Shown one piece after another: positions 35,821 through 46,658 of a stretch of DNA of 64,000 nt (positions are counted from its first letter, which is position 1; each line of letters starts with the position of its first letter). A program made the position numbers and the translations under genes. This stretch comes from Dicyema japonicum (lineage: Eukaryota > Dicyemida > Rhombozoa > Dicyemidae). The stretch covers positions 1,390,607 to 1,454,606 of the forward strand of contig RDEW01000009.1 of NCBI GenBank assembly GCA_011109175.1, in the 5' to 3' direction. Below the pieces are notes generated by a model. It saw nothing but the letters and a program-made list of their open reading frames with translations, ran no database searches and was not told the origin of the DNA.

Positions 35821-36039
35821 ATATTTTTCAAATTTATGTATAAATTGAATTTTCTGATGGAAGAAGAAGATTGATTTTAATGTCAAGACTTAAAAATAAT
35901 TGTTTTTTATTATTTTAAATAAATTCTTTGTTAAATCTAGCAATTGATATCTTGTTACCATGGAAACACATAAAAAACAGGTTGCCTATAGGCATCAGCC
36001 ACCCATGTGACACAATATAATTAATAAGTAATTTTTATC

Positions 36040-36360
36040 AAACTTTGGTGGAGATTTACCAGATGCTCTATATGTAAGATTATTTTAGTAAGAGCTACTA
36101 TGTCTCCTTTTTTGCAGATACTCAAATTATTACGTTTTTCCCAGGCAGATGTTCTCACTGTTCAACAAAATTCCCTTCTTGTTAGAAAACACATATATTA
36201 TTACAACTGGTCATTTTGAATCCTCGAAACTATTCTATGACGTCACTAAATGTTTTACTATAGCGAAATGGATATCCAGTCGTGGTTTGATTCTGTCGTG
36301 ACTGAGAGGGTTCAGTCTCTGGGATTGTTCTTAGAATCCGAATTTGATCACCAAGGGTAA
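36040..36360 (+). other. Possible exons of an unrecognised gene
   Basis: A segment ILKLLRFSQADVLTVQQNSL with a coding-like continuation starts after a plausible acceptor near 36120. A second, MDIQSWFDSVVTERVQSLGL, follows a possible 54-nt GT-AG intron ending near 36265. Frames agree across that intron. No start, stop or family match can be given, and repeats surround it on both sides. Confidence 0.25.
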
Positions 36361-36582
36361 AAATAATTCTCCTTATGTTTGTGGAAACCCATGTGTTTTA
36401 CACCTGTCAAGGAATTGTGAACTGAAAATCTTGAAATGATCCCTGATTGAGAAATTTTTGATTCCAATTGTAGGTGATCAGTTGGTGTGGTTTTTAGACA
36501 GCCAGTAATTATTATTAAAGCAGAGTTTTGAGTGTATTTTTTGGACGTTTGCTATTGATAAACAGGACCTTAGGAACATCAA

Positions 36583-36870
36583 AAGTGACTTAGGTTACGG
36601 GTTCGATTCTCGCTGCTGTTCACCTGGTGGAAGGTTCAACGCCTCTACGATGCTAAAAGGGTTTGACGAGTGACGCCGTAATCAGTGGATACTCACTGCG
36701 GAACTAGATTGTCTAGATAGGATCCACACACAAGAAAAGAAAAAAAGAAGTGAAGATCATTCCTTGGCCCTACGATTAGTTAAAATTAACTGTTCTTTAC
36801 TTAAATAAAGTGTGTGTCCTGCCTATGCTGAGCTATAAATATTATGACTCTCGTGAAAAGGCTGTTATTA
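36583..36870 (+). mobile_element. tRNA-derived SINE, 5' truncated
   Basis: It begins inside the tRNA-like head (TTACGGGTTCGATTCTCGCTG) and carries the whole body, including CACCTGGTGGAAGGTTC, GACGAGTGACGCCGTAATCA, TACGATTAGTTAAAATTAAC and the TTATTATT tail. It is very similar to the 5101 copy apart from the missing A-box end. Confidence 0.8.
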
Positions 36871-36894
36871 TTAATTAGGTTCTTGCAGGACCAT

Positions 36895-37095
36895 TGAAAC
36901 AAAAGTTACACAATTGTGATATCGTCGGCATAAAAAAGAAGAAATGTGTCCTGGTTAGTTGGTAAGCTTGATAGATGAAGATTAAACAAGGTCGGAGATA
37001 GGACCGAACTTTGAGGAACTCCGTTTGGTAGGTATCGATGATGAGAGTTGACATAATAAAGGAACTACCAAGGCTACCAGAGAGGAGCCGCCGGT
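36895..37095 (-). mobile_element. Jockey-like LINE RT fragment with YADD box
   Basis: The reverse strand reads LPNGVPQSSVLSPTLFNLHL followed by LFYADDITIV, the fourth and fifth RT blocks including the two catalytic aspartates. The segment is only about 60 codons long and ends at a stop right after the YADD block. Confidence 0.7.
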
Positions 37096-37307
37096 TTCTT
37101 TTACTTAAAGGGACAGGGGGTAAATAAAATTATAATTTTAATATGGAAAACAAATTTTATCGGAGATGGTGACGTTCCTCGACTACACGAACGTCTTCAA
37201 CACACCCTGGAGAAATCGACTTAAGATATTCAATATTGGAGGAATTTCCTCTTCTTTTTGAAGAACTTAGCTGACCAAGGATCGCATAAAATAGCATTCA
37301 TCTAAAT

Positions 37308-37895
37308 CAGGGTTTCCCAAAGTGGGCGATAAGAAATTCAAAGGGGGCGTTTATGAGTAAATCGTTTATCGGGGACGATTTTAATTACAAGGGGGCGATT
37401 ATAAATTATTCGTAAAATTTATATCAGAATTTTAGTATGGTGAACTTGTAATTTTAAATTGACACTAGCGTGATTTGCAGTGTATTTGTATTATTCAACA
37501 ATGGAGCAAGATACATTAAATAAAAAAATTCGTTAATATAATATTCAATATTTAAAATATGGTTTCATCGCACCTTTTGTTTATTATGCTCAAAGTTATT
37601 TTCTAACGAGGCTATGAAGTCTTCTAGATTAAGTCAGCATTTACGAAGGGTTCTTATATTTTATTAAATTATAGGTCCATTCAAATTATTTTAATTAGAC
37701 GTTTTTCCTAAAGTTTCGGGGGAAACAAAAAAATCAACTGAGCATGGAGAAAATATTCTCCAGTAATAATAAACGTAGTGCCGTTGTTGCATTTTTTTAT
37801 TTCCAACTCGTTACTATATAGGTTTTCCCGGTGGGCGATATTTCTTAAAAGTTTGTTAAAGGGGGCGATGACCTGAATAAGTTTGGGAACCCCTG
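37308..37895 (+). mobile_element. Non-autonomous hAT transposon with 8-bp target duplication
   Basis: The 588-bp element starts CAGGGTTTCCCAAA and ends TTTGGGAACCCCTG, near-perfect inverted repeats of the hAT type. ATCTAAAT flanks it on both sides (37300-37307 and 37896-37903), exactly the 8-bp duplication made by hAT transposases. Inside, from ATG 37501, a decayed frame reads MEQDTLNKKIR, QYLKYGFI and SNEAMKSSRLSQHL. This resembles the start and BED-finger region of ZBED5/Charlie-type transposases. The catalytic domain is missing. Confidence 0.88.
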
Positions 37896-37903
37896 ATCTA
37901 AAT

Positions 37904-38554
37904 AGTACATAAAATAACATTCAAGTCGAGAAATCAACCTTTGAACAAGTGGATGAACGTTCTGACGATACATGTTGGAAAATCGTTGAATCCACTATTT
38001 ATTAGGAAGTTTAGAAATCCTAGAAGTTTTAAAATTTTAATCCAGAAGATCACAACGTTATGTACTCATCATCCCAGAATGCTGGATGACAATGAAAAAT
38101 TGAAAACTTAAAAAAGAAAATCTCTATTCTCCTCGGCAATGCTACATGTCAGAAATACAAATTCGTTCAAATTGAGTTACTCTTCTGCCAAAGAATTCTA
38201 CTTGGATAATGAAATAAAATCTTTTAAAGGCAATTCAAAATTATAGAGTTTATAAGCTTTATCTACGAAGAAGATTATTTTTTTGGAACCCCTTTAAGTC
38301 ATTTTACGGCACGGATTTTAATATCCGATGCAAAATATTTACAACAAAGAAAACAATCTCAATCATCAAAGCGATGTATACTAAATTATAAAGGAATTAT
38401 TGCATGAGGAAGAAATAAATGATGAAATATAATGGTAAATCAAGAGAAAATGAAACAATCAAAGGAAGTCTCAAACAAATTAATGATATGGAAGAATCCA
38501 TTTTAGATATTCCATTTTAGAAAAACTTTAAAAAAAATATGAATTTAGTAGAAT
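37904..38554. other. AT-rich gene-free stretch
   Basis: No coding segment, RNA gene or repeat that I can support. Confidence 0.45.
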
Positions 38555-38650
38555 TTGAGCGAATCTCCCTCGCCATCCTGAGAGTGAATATCCACGCAGT
38601 CAGGGCATTCGCTATATGACCATTTACTCTCTTTTCAGGGCATTCGCCTT
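38555..38650 (+). mobile_element. RLE-LINE 3' tail fragment
   Basis: The stretch TTTGAGCGAATCTCCCTCGC, with CATCCTGAGAG, GCAGTCAGGGC and CGCTATATGACCATTTACTC after it, matches the tail at 2760-2850 closely. Only the last codons and the 3' UTR are present. Confidence 0.55.
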
Positions 38651-39352
38651 AATAAATAAAAAAATTTAGTAGAATTGAACATTTTTTGCTAATATGCCAA
38701 TAAAATTTGTTAAGTTTTTTTTTTTTATAGATTATTATTTCATAAAGTCATGTTATTCATAATTTTATGTCAAAACCTCGGTTTTTGGAACGCTTGGTGT
38801 CCAAATCGAAGTCGGACTGTATATGTTTCTGACTCCAATTTCATTATCTTCCATGTGTGGTGATCAAGAAAGACTAAAAGTTTATTGGAAGTATCAAAGA
38901 TTGGTACGCACCCATTCCTGATGAACGTGTACATCGAGACACGTTTCTCATATGAATGCGCCTTGTGAGGAAAATCGAGGAAATGAGAGAGGGCTTTCAG
39001 AGTAACGGAGCGTTGTACTTGTGGTGATAACCGGACCGACGCCTCTGAAGACCCTTATGAGACTAGACTCTAGAATGCGACTCCGTAAATTCAGTCAGCT
39101 GTGAGCTGCACAAGGGAGAAACATCGGCCAAAGATGAGATCACTGTTGAAATGCATCGGGATCTTAGTTTGGATTTACCATGTTTTTGGGTTGTTAATAA
39201 CAGTTCTTGGGTTCATTAAAAGTGTGTATTTGAAACAAACTTCAGCACATTACATTTTGTACCACGAATAATAGCTACTGATGTTGTTTCTTAGAGTTGT
39301 CTATTAATTGTTTTTCAATATCAAAAATTAATAATTAGAATCTATTAAAAAC
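38651..39352. other. Gene-free stretch
   Basis: Nothing supportable. A few GC-richer segments near 38800-39150 have no open frame longer than 60 codons. Confidence 0.4.
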
Positions 39353-39613
39353 TCCGGTTCGAATCCCGATGCTGTACATTCGGTTGGAGGTTCCATGCAT
39401 CTACGATGCTTTGGGATTGACAAGTGACTCAGTCATTAGTGTTTCAACAGTGCGGAACTGGATTGTCTTTTGGAACCCGCACACAAACAAAAAGAAGAGA
39501 ACAAGAAGTAAAAAACACTTTCAATGTCTTAGATACTCCTTGGGTTAATTAATTAACATTTCTGTTCTTACTTCTTAAATAAAGCGTGAGTTCTGTCTAA
39601 GGTGGGTTAAAGT
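39353..39613 (+). mobile_element. tRNA-derived SINE, diverged and 5' truncated
   Basis: It opens at the B box (CCGGTTCGAATCCCGATGCTG), then GGTTGGAGGTTCCATGCATC, TGCGGAACTGGATTGTCT and the tail CTTAAATAAAGCGTGAGTTC. It is the most diverged SINE copy in the window. Confidence 0.7.
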
Positions 39614-40029
39614 AATGGAAACATTACCTACTCCTAGCCGGGAGGGCTGTGTTTTTTACTCAACAGCATCGAATATAGTGGAAAAACCTTTAAAATAACA
39701 TTATCAATATTCATATCTCTCATTTTCTTATCTTCATTACGGCACAGTTTTTTCTTCAAATACTGCCTCACTCTTTATTATGAATCTTAACATTCATTAT
39801 TTCTCCGAGTCTCTGTGAAATATTTTAGATAACTTCATTAAAAAATAGTCGAACTATGGGTACATCAATAAAAGAATGGGGGCCAATAGTGATTTACGGA
39901 TCTTTTAGTGGTCCTTGAAATTTTTAAATTTATTGAACTAAAATACACGTTCATGGTAATCCTTGAGCTATATTTCTGAATAAGAAAATAAATTAGTTAG
40001 AAATTAAGCATCATTAATGACCGCAGACA
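39614..40029. other. Intergenic DNA downstream of cadherin gene
   Basis: AT-rich, and no gene seen. It lies 3' of the reverse-strand cadherin gene and so probably contains its 3' UTR and polyadenylation site. Confidence 0.4.
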
Positions 40030-42146
40030 TCAGTAATTACTTAAGGGTACTATTTCATATCCATATCCAGAAAATGTATTTTCCTTAGTCGCATTTATTT
40101 TTCGTTTTGCAATGATTACAAAGATTCCGAATGTTATCAAGGCTACAAAAATTGAAGATGCGATCCATACAAAAGACATCATTGTTAAGTTGTTTGGTTT
40201 TTTATCTATTTTTGCCGTGGTAGAAGTTGTTGAAATTATGGTTTCAAATTGAAGGACAAAATAATATTTAAACGTCGAGTATTTTCGTGACGAAAACTCA
40301 ATATTAAGTTTGTAATTCACTGGTAATTGAATTATTGTTAAAGATCCACTTTGGAGATCAAGTTTAAAGTACTTGTAAGATTCATTTGAAATGGAATATT
40401 CCATGTCGGTGATTTGTTCTGAATAAAATTTAGCAGTGTTCACAATGAAATCCCCAACCTTCATTTTAGAACTATTAAATGTACTTCCTGTGCCTAACAA
40501 AAATCCACGATAGTGATATTTAAACATATTATTGAAACTTATGACTTTAATGAAGCAATTTGTTTGAGTGAATAGTTGTTGCGGTCCCGAGTCATACGCC
40601 TCGATGATAACATTATATATTGTTTTTTTGGTTGTTCTCTTATTTGTATAAATTATTCCAGTGTTTGAATCTATTTTGAATAAATTATCAGAGTTGTTCT
40701 TCGAAGGACATTCAATAATACTCAAATCATTGATTGCATGCATTCTATATTTTACATGCGAGTTTTCTTCTGAGTCGCTGTCTTGTGCTTTCATGGTGAA
40801 CAGTGATTGTTCTGGTGGGGAGTTTAACATTAAATAATATCCACAAGCATTGTCAATGAATAAGGGTGGATTATCATTGACGTCAAGTATTTCAATATTT
40901 CTTGTAATCGTTTCTTTACCGTTTACTAATATTACAGACATTTTAACAGTTTTTTCAGACTCATAGTCAAATATTCTGTTTGTTAATGCATAATATGAAT
41001 TCTTATCGAAAACAAAGTTAGTTGTATCTCTAATATCCCAATACTCATAAATTTCAATATTAACCGCAGTGTTCAGTGGCACATTTTCGTAGATTTTCAA
41101 GTTCATGGGAGCATTTGAAATGTTTTTAATCTTAAAAATAATATTTAATAAATTACTGTCAAGTTTGTCGTGTAAACGCTCTGTCCGCGATCCCATGAAT
41201 CACGACATCCATCATCAGTCAATTTAATACATGTAATATTAATAGTGGTGACAGGAATCCCACTATTATAGTTATTCGCGTACACGTTATATTCAATTAA
41301 ATGCAGCCAAACTTAACCGAATAGAATGTGAGTTTGGAATACAAACAGTATCACTTGAGGATGCCAACAAAGTCCCCAGCAAATTAAGACTGAAAATATT
41401 GGATTCTGGTTTCCAAGAAAATACTATATTATTTTCTGAGACAGTATTGGCGTATTTGGAGTTTTGATGGTTAATTTTAATATCAATATATTCTAGATGC
41501 TCCAATACATGATTGTCAATGGCAATAATTCTGAGTCGTACCATAGTTCCAGGCGTTACATAGGCAAGACATTTTATAGTTAAGCTTGTGGGATTTTCAA
41601 TTAATTGAAAATCCTGGCTTCCAAACAATGTATATCTAATGATATCGTTTCTGTCTGCATCTTTGGCTTTTGGGATCGTTAATTTTGTCCCACGTTTCAA
41701 GTCGATATTATTAAAATGTTTTATTCGACTATCAAACTTCGGTTTATTGTCATTTATGTCCAATACCTGAAATTCAACACTGAAATCATACTTTCACTAT
41801 TAAGTATACAAGTAAATTTTCAGATTTATTTAAAAGAAACAAATCACAGCTGAATTCATAATTTTTGTAAATCAGGACATTGTCATCATAGTCAATCCTC
41901 ACTTTAATCTTAATATGCCTATCAAGTGTTACCTTAATATCGCCGGAGTTGTCCATTGATAAATAATAACATTTTATTGATTTATCATAGTCATTACAGT
42001 TAATTCTTATATCCTCACATAAATTACCAATTTTATGCCCAATTGGCAACTCTTCGTGGATTGTGTAGTGAATATTATATGAACATGTCAGAGTTATCCA
42101 TATCACACAAATCAGTGGGTTCTATTTGATTATCAATAACAACCAT
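40030..42146 (-). CDS. Protocadherin-like adhesion receptor, complete
   Basis: From ATG at 42146-42144 a 22-nt intron (42122-42143) joins M to NPLICVIWITLTCSYN, a signal peptide. IHYTIHEELPIGHKIGNL, the usual first strand of protocadherins, follows. Intron 41767-41791 (25 nt) leads to VLDINDNKPKF, and a second calcium-binding linker reads ILDVNDNPPLF. Further cadherin-repeat strands (IFKIDSNTGIIYT-like and AYDSG) precede one membrane span (SFVWIASSIFVALITFGIFV) and a short basic tail of about 35 residues ending IVPLSNY. I estimate about 650 residues with roughly five repeats, several of which have lost their canonical DRE/DXD calcium motifs. The splice near 41200-41300 is not fully resolved. 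It would mediate cell contact at the surface. The tail shows no catenin-binding sequence, which argues against a classical cadherin. Confidence 0.85.
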
Positions 42147-42284
42147 TTCTATCCTGGTGCTTCATCATGTTAAATTTGATTATATACCCAAATTGACGTG
42201 AGTTGTAAGATGATATATCCAACATAATATTGTTCAATTTCAAGATCTCTTGTTTCTGACTTTTTTGTAATTGGACACGCCTGT

Positions 42285-42620
42285 TCATGTTTGCCGTTTT
42301 GACCTTTCCAGGGATCTTGTTTGGTAAATTTTCAAGTAAGAATCCTCCTTGACAGAGTCAAAGGCTTTGTGGACGTCTATGGAGCAAAGTACAGTTTTCA
42401 TGTGTTTCGGCCTGTGCGAGAAACCATATCGTATAAAGTAAGTCAATGCAAATATGTGGGTCAAAGTAGACCTCTCATATTTAAAACCATGTTGAAATGA
42501 CAAATCCGGGAAGAAATTTTTGATTTTCGCAAGAACCAGCCTTTCCAGAATTTTCGAAACCGAACACAATAACGCGACCGGTCTGTATGAAGCTGGGTCC
42601 TTCTGTCATTTTGAGCCCCT
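42285..42620 (-). mobile_element. Jockey-like LINE RT fragment
   Basis: Reading from 42620: DPASYRPVALLCSVSKILER, then SFQHGFKYERSTLTHIFAL and VLCSIDVHKAFDSVKEDSYL, which holds the first catalytic Asp. The frame is lost before the YxDD box. It is closest to the 3770-4075 fragment. The segment upstream (42620-42750) holds poorly preserved sequence of the same ORF. Confidence 0.75.
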
Positions 42621-42750
42621 GTCTCGGCTAAAGTCCTTAGCTTTTCGAAGTGATCCTTCGTCCGATATTAGAAAGAAAAACGTCCGCCATCTCCATGATC
42701 CCGGAAGTCATATCAAAATAGGCAATAAATGATAGTTTTTTCTGAGAGAT

Positions 42751-43009
42751 TCGTACTTCCAGATTTTCCCGTACTCTGCTTTTTCTGCCGCATCTCCTGT
42801 TAAGTGTGTAGTCAGTGACCTGACCTCAAAAAACATGTTCACACAAATGGCGTCCCAAACTAGTGAATAGCGTGGCAGTATTAAAATAATGGTATCCCAT
42901 CTGACCTCTTCACATCGCCTCTGCCCAGTTGAGCTAGAAACTCCGCTGCTTTGAATTTTTTACTTTTCTGACGTCATTTTACTTTTCTGAAAAAGTGAAA
43001 GAAATCCTG
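42751..43009. other. Unassigned DNA between LINE fragments
   Basis: Possible decayed LINE sequence, but no motif is clear enough to call. Confidence 0.3.
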
Positions 43010-43200
43010 AGTCAGACGAAGTTAACACATTCACATGGGCCGAAGGTGATTTCTATCAAACTCCCGAAAAATCTGTGTTATTCAGACCAATTTCACTTCT
43101 ATGCTCAATATCCAAAATTTTGTAGAAGCTCATACTTGTAAAGTCCAGAACAGACAGTTCCAGCATGGAGTTAAAAAGACCGATCAATCACCAGTCATCT
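43010..43200 (+). mobile_element. LINE RT fragment, forward
   Basis: The frame reads VNTFTWAEGDFYQTPEKSVL, then FRPISLLCSISKIL, a stop, and KLILVKS: the RT finger block YRPISLL.SISKI.EKL. It lies head-to-head with the 42285-42620 fragment on the other strand, so two separate insertions are present. Confidence 0.55.
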
Positions 43201-43242
43201 AAATTCTCTAAGTGACTTAATTTGAAATTTCTTGATCAATAA

Positions 43243-43743
43243 TTAAAACTTTTCAATTATTTTTTTAATATTAAAACAAAAAATGTAATAGAATAAATTA
43301 TGAAAATTGCCACGTTGTTTTTGTGTGTCTTTTTTGCACTTACATAGTGCCTCCATTTTGTGATGGTGGTTTCCCAATAGTGCTATAACACTGTGTCTTT
43401 TTAACGAAAACACTACATTAATAAACTTCTGTTCAACATTTATAGTGACATCCAAGAATACTGGAATTGACCCTGAAGCCATTACTCTCTATCTTCCAAC
43501 GTTGCAGTGGCCTCTGGAAACTCAATGTCATTAAAACCTTGCTAAACTCGATCTCATTGCAATTTTTGGCACTCACAAATAATCATTAGATATGCTGGGA
43601 TTTACTGCCCGGACCAATGTCAAGTGTTTGACAGTAACGACCATTGGCAATTAATTGAGGTGGAACTTATTACTAGTCTACAAGTACTGGACTCTGGGAG
43701 TCCTTAAAGAATATGTTGAACAGTGTTTTCAGGAAAGTATTAT
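43243..43743. other. Unassigned stretch with a reverse-strand ORF
   Basis: A 79-codon reverse ORF at 43243-43482 (TINVEQKFINVVFSLKRHSV) and an upstream open stretch (NEIEFSKVLMTLSFQRPL) look weakly coding. I recognise no family, and no splice signals join them in frame. Confidence 0.2.
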
Positions 43744-43960
43744 TAATTAATTAACCCCGGATACACCGAGATAGAAGTTAAAGTAGACAACTAATTAAGT
43801 GTATCCAGTTTCCACTTCTACAGAGACAGAGTCCATCCGGAATCAACATAAAAAGAAAAAGACGTCCATACTTGCAGTTGTGGAAACCCCTCCAGTGGAG
43901 TGGGGGAGAGCAAATGATCCTTTTTCGTGCCGGCCAGCCACGGGGCGCCACCTGGACAGG
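43744..43960. repeat. Dispersed repeat, copy 2 (copy 1 at 7425-7640)
   Basis: Same block order as copy 1. Here the repeat runs on into GC-rich DNA (CGGCCAGCCACGGGGCGCCA) not found in copy 1. Confidence 0.5.
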
Positions 43961-44168
43961 TGGATCACATGACGGCACTCTAATAGGAAGAGTGAGGAGA
44001 AACAAACAAACATAAAACTTAAACCAATTAGCCACGCAGCACCTCATGGCTCCACCCGGGGTAATTTTTTTCACTAAAATTGTTTTTTTTATAGAATCTG
44101 AATGGACTTCATATGAGGGATATTACTAATTTATTTTAAGAATTAAAAATATTAGAGTTATGACTAGA

Positions 44169-44459
44169 CTAAAGTATCCTTCTTTTACGTGGATCTTTCA
44201 CTTCCTTCTCGGACTGCGGGTTTGCTACTTCACCAGTGTAATGAGTTGCCCACTCTTCTAGTCGCTTCGACGTGCAAAGGATTTCCTCAATTGGTGTCTT
44301 GATTCTATGTTTGTGCTCGACAATCATACTTTCTAATGTTTTCCTTAATACCACTAATTGAATATAATCCCTTATTGGCACATCTATCGACAAACCTTTC
44401 AAATGATTTCTGTAGCACGTGAAGATAATCCTGTCCCATGTCAAGACTATTTTTACCAT
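44169..44459 (-). CDS. Hypothetical 96-residue ORF
   Basis: Reads MVKIVLTWDRIIFTCYRNHL, then LVVLRKTLESMIVEHKHRIK, LCTSKRLEEWATHYTGEVAN and a highly charged end SEKEVKDPRKRRIL. The composition and predicted helices look like a real protein, but I recognise no family, and a second frame is also partly open. It may be one exon of a larger gene. Confidence 0.3.
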   Translation of the reverse strand: MVKIVLTWDRIIFTCYRNHLKGLSIDVPIRDYIQLVVLRKTLESMIVEHKHRIKTPIEEILCTSKRLEEWATHYTGEVANPQSEKEVKDPRKRRIL

Positions 44460-44804
44460 TTACATAAATTAGTAAGTTTGTGTGCCTTTTTGTATGTGTG
44501 TCAGATTTTATGTGCCTTAACCTTTAATAGTTAAAAGTAGGATTATTGAAAATTCCCGATCATAAAAAAAATTCATTTGTCAATTAACAGTTGAAGAACA
44601 ATAACAATGGTAATTTGAATATTTAATTCCTGTTTTCAGTTCATACAAAAACAGAGTTTTTTTTAATTCCAGTTTCATTGGCATAAATATCCTTTCACAT
44701 CCATATTGTCCAATTTTTTTTCACCACTACTTTTAATCTCCTAGTTGCTTCATAACCATCTAGGCATTATAAATCTCTGATTTTGATTAACCCTTTTTCT
44801 TTAA

Positions 44805-44996
44805 ATGTCTTGTAAGTTAGCTAAGGATATTGCATGCCTTGTGCAAATAAGAGTCTGTAAAAATCACAATTTAATGATATTTATCAATCGGATTCCTCTG
44901 CAGGCGGATGAGAGAAGGATCTATTGTACGGCAGTGAGAATTGGAGACCACAAACATTGGATTGCTCGATTGATTAGGAGAACTGGGATCACCTAA
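44805..44996 (+). pseudogene. Possible M1 aminopeptidase C-terminal fragment
   Basis: The segment ADERRIYCTAVRIGDHKHWI resembles the block (R..VYCTAIR.G....W) in the ERAP1-like helical domain of M1 family aminopeptidases. The rest of the 63-codon ORF has no clear match, and nothing of the zinc site (HExxH) is nearby. It is probably a short relic or a chance match. Confidence 0.25.
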
Positions 44997-45164
44997 CTGT
45001 CTGACGTTTTTTTTCTTTCTTTCTCGGTGATCCTGGGGTTCTAAGTAAATAATGTTGGCTTTGCATCATTAATAGATCTTAGGGATATCATAATAACCAT
45101 ATGCAAAAATGCATTTACAACAAATTTGTATTATTAAGCTTTCTCATCTGCCATAGTAATGTTA

Positions 45165-45495
45165 AAGCATATATACGCAAGCTCATCTAGTCCATCCAGA
45201 TACGAATCTTTTGGAGGTTCCCGTCGAGGACCATCTAGAGAGTGGTCCTTGGTCGATCATGGAATCTGGAACTGTCAAAGTCGAAAAAGTTCTTCATGGC
45301 CACATTACCTTGGGCTTCCAGTTCCATTCTCAGAAAGTGTTCAAAGCTTCCATCTAGCTTCTGTGATTTTAATCGGAATTGACGAACACTCATCCTCTCG
45401 TAAACAGTTCTGTTCAATAATCTAGAGCGCTTTTTGAATGAATTATAACGCACGGGTAGAAATCTCAGTGGAGAAGTAAAGCAAAAGATATACAA
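45165..45495 (-). mobile_element. RTE-like LINE C-terminal fragment
   Basis: The reverse strand reads LRMELEAQGNVAMKNFFDFD, then RFHDRPRTTL. The motif RDRPRTTLP is characteristic of the RTE ORF C-terminus. The fragment at 50550-50720 has the parallel series GDGRPLQVCG, PLPIILHKDFQKV and DNLDELRSIA. Frame is lost on both sides. Confidence 0.55.
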
Positions 45496-45789
45496 ATGCT
45501 TATCGTACTATCATAATTTATAATTGGGGGACATGAGGCTAGCCGAAACAGGTTATGGAGAGTATTGATAGTTTTCACCGCATCATGCTTCGGTAGCAAC
45601 TCAATGTACTATAAAAGCAAATTATAATAATTTATGTAACACCGAAGCACTATCGATTGAAATCCGACGGAGACTGTTCAGTCACATTTTGAGGATGATG
45701 AAGTCTCCATTTTTATAGACACTAAATGATAGTTATCATGGATGATTTCACAACTTCCTTCTCGTTGGTCCACGACGAGGAACTTCAAT

Positions 45790-46560
45790 TTTCCGTCCCG
45801 CACGGGTTACCCATCCACTGCTGGTTACATTTCACCTGTCAATCACGTCACTTGTCATTTCTTATCAAAAATCAAAGAATTTACGACATGTCACTTATCA
45901 TCTAATCAACACTAATTGGCTTCTAATCAAAAATCAAAGAATGTATTTTTTAAAGTCTATATTTTCTTGACTCGATTCATGTTGACTATTTTCAATTTTC
46001 CTGATCCTGCCTTAATCGGTGACAAAAATAAATAAATATACCTCTATTCGGTTGTTAGACAAAATTTGAGTAATTTTACTTAGCTCTTCATTTGGAGATT
46101 CAAATCTGCTCAACCTTAGCGATGGATTAGTCCCATAATCCTTTAAAACTCGTATCTAAATTTATTCACTAAAAATACCTCATTTCCAATAGAAAAATCG
46201 GTTGTAGGAAAAAAGGTCAAGTGGAAAAAAAGTCAAGTATTGAAAAAATTTTTAAAAATTAAAAGATGCTAGTAGTATCACAAAAATGCGATATAAACTA
46301 AAAAAAGACGACTTGACTTTTTTTCCGCTTGACTTTTTTTCCGCACTCCGAAAAATCATACTCTGATGAACGTTGTGTCTATCAGAAAACAGCGGACGAA
46401 GGCCGTCTATCAGGTTTTCAAATTTTCCGTCTTTGAGGTATAATCGACCATCAATGACAATAAATTTCTCGGATTTTTTCATTAATTTGTATTTCGCTTG
46501 TCTTGAAGATATCTGTACAGAATCACCATTAGAATGCTCACTATGGATTTATGTTCTATA
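45790..46560 (-). mobile_element. Ginger-like transposon fragment split by a MITE
   Basis: In reverse complement this matches 34533-34930: the same integrase N-terminal coding (NGDSVQISSRQAKYKLMKKS, FIVIDGRLYLKDGKFENLID) and the same following DNA (GGGTTACCCATCCACTGCTG on the forward strand). A 150-bp MITE (46200-46349) interrupts it. Here the NGDSVQ-to-MKKSEK segment is in one frame, unlike the 34.5-kb copy, but no terminal repeats or catalytic core are present. Confidence 0.6.
46200..46349. mobile_element. 150-bp MITE with terminal inverted repeats and 8-bp duplication
   Basis: It starts GGTTGTAGGAAAAAAGGTCA and ends TTTTTTTCCGCACTCC, so both ends read inward as GG..TG..GGAAAAAA.GTCAAG followed by a second GGAAAAAAAGTCAAG. 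GAAAAATC flanks both sides (46192-46199 and 46350-46357). The homologous position at 34740-34760 is uninterrupted and has GAAAAATC once, which proves the boundaries. A second copy lies at 47632-47775. Confidence 0.9.
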
Positions 46561-46658
46561 ATATTTTTGACAAAGCCTATTATTATCATCATAAACCAAA
46601 CCAAAACTAAATTTATTCCAAAGTAAGTAAGTAAGGAGTTATTTTTAAGATATTTAAA

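Larger units (their letters stand above)
34454..36012 (+). mobile_element. Ginger-like DNA transposon, deletion derivative
   Basis: An inverted repeat of about 75 bp bounds the element. The left arm begins TGTCACATGGG at 34454 and holds ACCTGTTTTTTACGTGTTTC. The right arm ends CCCATGTGACA at 36012 and holds the inverse of ACCTGTTTTTTATGTGTTTC. AATA lies directly left (34450-34453) and one base right (36014-36017). Inside are the N-terminal part of the integrase gene (34533-34790) and a fragment of a LINE ORF1 (35329-35820); the catalytic core is absent. It shares termini with 8389-10530. Confidence 0.65.
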
